Positions 35,301 to 35,759 of a stretch of 35,759 bases of DNA are shown here, one piece after another (the first letter of the stretch is position 1; every line of letters starts with the position of its first letter). Where the stretch lies: NCBI GenBank assembly GCA_031254805.1, contig JAIRTP010000020.1, forward strand, positions 1 to 35,759, given 5' to 3'. The notes under the pieces are model-generated. The model was not told the origin of the DNA, did not search any database, and saw nothing but the letters and a program-made list of their open reading frames with translations. A program made the position numbers and the translations under genes. Source of the stretch: Bacteroidales bacterium. GTDB lineage: Bacteria; Bacteroidota; Bacteroidia; Bacteroidales; WRLA01.

Positions 35301-35446
35301 AAACGGCGCTATATGATCGATTATATGTGGTCTTTATGATAAATAATATTGCGCGTAATTACGATCTTATCGATTTGCAAATTGAAATAGAAGGCATTCT
35401 AAATCAACATCCTTGGTTTATCAATAGACTAATGCGAGGAGAATAA
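32339..35446 (+). CDS. DUF2723 membrane glycosyltransferase (GT-C fold, GT117-like)
   Basis: The 1035-residue protein has the DUF2723 signature at its start: STMQRTVSWWDCGEFISTTY (26-45) and then LEVPHPPGNPTFQLIGRIF. D36 and E39 lie in the first outside loop, where GT-C enzymes carry the catalytic acid. About 10-12 hydrophobic segments fill the first 300 residues and the 520-630 part, and a large soluble C-terminal region with YQPRERDYAYAGSFYAF and GDNDTYPLWYAQE follows. The family is typical of Bacteroidota and includes protein O-mannosyltransferase-like enzymes (TMEM260 in animals). A role in protein or surface O-glycosylation is inferred only from the family. Length is normal. A strong terminator follows. 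Confidence 0.88.
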   Translation: MEKNYCRLNNIIGWLIFAIAAFVYLSTMQRTVSWWDCGEFISTTYKLEVPHPPGNPTFQLIGRIFTLFAFGDATKVAMMINTMSALCSAFTILFLFWSITLLGRKIVEKNGVITESNSWMIFGAGIIGALIYTFTDTFWFSAVEGEVYAMSSFFTAFVFWAILRWDREADQPNSSRWLILSTFLIGLAIGAHLLNILTVPTMAYVVYYRKFNRRDWKGWFLTGVISLILVAFIMYIVIPWTVQLAGYFELFFVNILRLPFNIGTIVYFILLIGGIVFGIWYTQKKGKALANTIMLCFAFLLIGYSSFFSIVIRANETLPINMNEPKDALSMVSYLNRDQYGTRPLIYGEYYNSPIRIDYQKLDYAKKDGAPIYYKNKETKRYDMIARGNPQYEYEPDFCTVFPRMYSGHYPGQEMHVEAYKEWGKIKGRSISYNDPVEGQRRIVKPTFGENLRFFFRYQINHMYWRYFMWNFSGRQNDTQGHGSPFDGNWITGFDGLDKGKVGTQRDLPDSMKSTSNNKYYLLPFILGLIGLFYHIHTDKRNSWVVFLLFFMTGLAIIIYLNQAPYQPRERDYAYAGSFYAFCIWIGFSVMCIASYLAKYVKEKPAALITTIVLLGVPILMAQQNWDDHNRSKNHAAHDYGANYLMSCPPNAILFTNGDNDTYPLWYAQEVEGIRTDVRVINYQLSAGAWYANQMAHKINNSEKLPLTLSTDQYRHGDYDQIFLSNRPNLPPVLLKEGIDFIANPKNQKMLLSQGIPTKKFLLPVDRDKILRSGLISEEEYIKSEHVIPLTIPDSKNGLFKHELLFLDFLSTNDWERPICFTSPGIIANLVPLAPYFHLVGSVYQLLPYKGDSYSIFGNLGNVRIDSAYQFFMEEFKSGDLEKSGVEIDAESKFAIRFPKQQLAILADALQNNKDTVRTLKVVDKYLELFPLDRISSFSSNDAYMGKACLDVGDREKGEKLIVDVFNQQKGEIDYITRQRNWGTNAKQTALYDRLYVVFMINNIARNYDLIDLQIEIEGILNQHPWFINRLMRGE

Positions 35447-35472
35447 TAGAGGCATCATATATTTTTTGACTA

Positions 35473-35525
35473 AAAATTGCCTCAAAAAACGGATAATGAA
35501 TATCGCGAATTTTTGAGGCAATTTT
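35473..35525. terminator. Strong intrinsic terminator after the DUF2723 gene
   Basis: AAAATTGCCTCAAAAA (35473-35488) pairs perfectly over 16 bases with TTTTTGAGGCAATTTT (35510-35525). The A-rich left arm and T-rich right arm make it look active in both directions. It begins 26 nt after the DUF2723 stop codon. Confidence 0.85.
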
Positions 35526-35578
35526 CAAAATAAGTTTTATGCGCTCTTGCTCTATCAAAAATAAAATGAATTATTTAA

Positions 35579-35608
35579 TTGCCATTTCTGAAAAATGAAT
35601 TAATTTTG
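35579..35608 (+). promoter_or_regulatory. Promoter of tRNA-Val (TTG-N19-TAATTTTG)
   Basis: TTG at 35579-35581 is followed after 19 bases by TAATTTTG at 35601-35608. This is the standard Bacteroidota -33/-7 arrangement, and the -7 box ends 10 nt before the tRNA. It is the best promoter match in the window. Confidence 0.75.
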
Positions 35609-35618
35609 CACCCGCAAA

Positions 35619-35693
35619 GGGCGCTTAGCTCAGTTGGTTTAGAGCATTACCTTGACAGGGTAGGGGTCACTGGTTCGAATCCAGTAGCGCCCA
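35619..35693 (+). tRNA. tRNA-Val (anticodon GAC)
   Basis: The 75-nt cloverleaf has acceptor GGGCGCT/AGCGCCC (seven perfect pairs), D arm GCTC...GAGC, anticodon stem TTACC/GGTAG holding loop TTGACAG with anticodon GAC, and T arm CTGG-TTCGAAT-CCAG. It reads GUC and GUU. CCA is not encoded. Confidence 0.96.
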
Positions 35694-35696
35694 CAA

Positions 35697-35731
35697 AAAA
35701 GAGACTATTCAATTTCTGAATAGTCTCTTTT
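35697..35731 (+). terminator. Intrinsic terminator of tRNA-Val
   Basis: GAGACTATTCA (35701-35711) and TGAATAGTCTC (35717-35727) form eleven perfect pairs around five bases, with AAAA before and TTTT after. It begins a few bases after the tRNA 3' end. Confidence 0.9.
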
Positions 35732-35759
35732 CATTATAAAACAGTTTGATTATTTTCTG

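Noticed and set aside
1-35759. Search for CRISPR arrays, insertion sequences, integrases, prophage and toxin-antitoxin genes
   Set aside because: No regularly spaced repeats, transposase motifs, phage genes or att-like duplications next to the two tRNAs were seen. Both tRNAs are followed directly by terminators.

Overview
The window is about 36 kb of chromosomal DNA with roughly 40% GC. It almost certainly comes from a member of the Bacteroidota, most likely the order Bacteroidales. The evidence is TAnnTTTG-type -7 promoter boxes before several genes, few Shine-Dalgarno sequences, a bifunctional nuclease (DUF151) fused to a UVR motif, a DUF2723 membrane glycosyltransferase, a SPOR protein, a GldH-like protein, and the gene neighbourhood DUF151-nupC-thyA-folA. 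I see no prophage, insertion sequence, integrase, CRISPR array or rRNA. Family or genus cannot be assigned from this window alone.

Layout. 1-1649: the tail of an upstream gene, then a secreted metallopeptidase-like protein with a complete but divergent M1 (gluzincin) zinc site. 1846-5357 (+): nucleotide/folate cluster of DUF151-UVR nuclease, nucleoside transporter, thymidylate synthase and dihydrofolate reductase. 5358-5792 (-): SPOR protein whose stop codon abuts that of folA. 5793-6225: gene-poor gap with a GC-richer, structured segment. 6226-9336 (+): yidC and gcvT. 9591-12467 (-): an outer membrane efflux protein, rsmI and a SAM hydrolase family protein. 12788-14726 (+): tRNA-Arg(CCU) with its own terminator, then a ClC chloride transporter with CBS domains. 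15117-20166 (+): GldH-like protein, rluB-type pseudouridine synthase and an incomplete ATP synthase cluster atpF-atpH-atpA-atpG. 20385-29337 (+): a seven-gene export and signalling locus. 29504-35446 (+): leuS and a DUF2723 protein. 35473-35731: strong terminator, tRNA-Val(GAC) with a good promoter, second terminator.

The most interesting unit is 20275-29337. A HlyD/MacA-type adaptor, a LolD/MacB-type ATPase, two different FtsX/MacB-type permeases and a TolC-type outer membrane factor are followed by a sigma-54-dependent response regulator and a histidine kinase with almost no extracytoplasmic sensor. In front of the adaptor gene there is a correctly spaced but degenerate -24/-12 element, and about 55 bp further upstream a perfect 16-bp palindrome. 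This suggests that the regulator activates its own neighbouring exporter through sigma-54, with the kinase sensing the envelope or the exporter. That circuit is inference from layout and motifs. Component families are well known; substrate and signal cannot be read from the sequence.

Other points worth checking: LeuRS has KMGKR in place of KMSKS; the ClC protein carries valine where H+-coupled exchangers have the proton glutamate; atpB, atpE, atpD and atpC are absent from the ATP synthase cluster; and the response regulator may be made from a leaderless mRNA.
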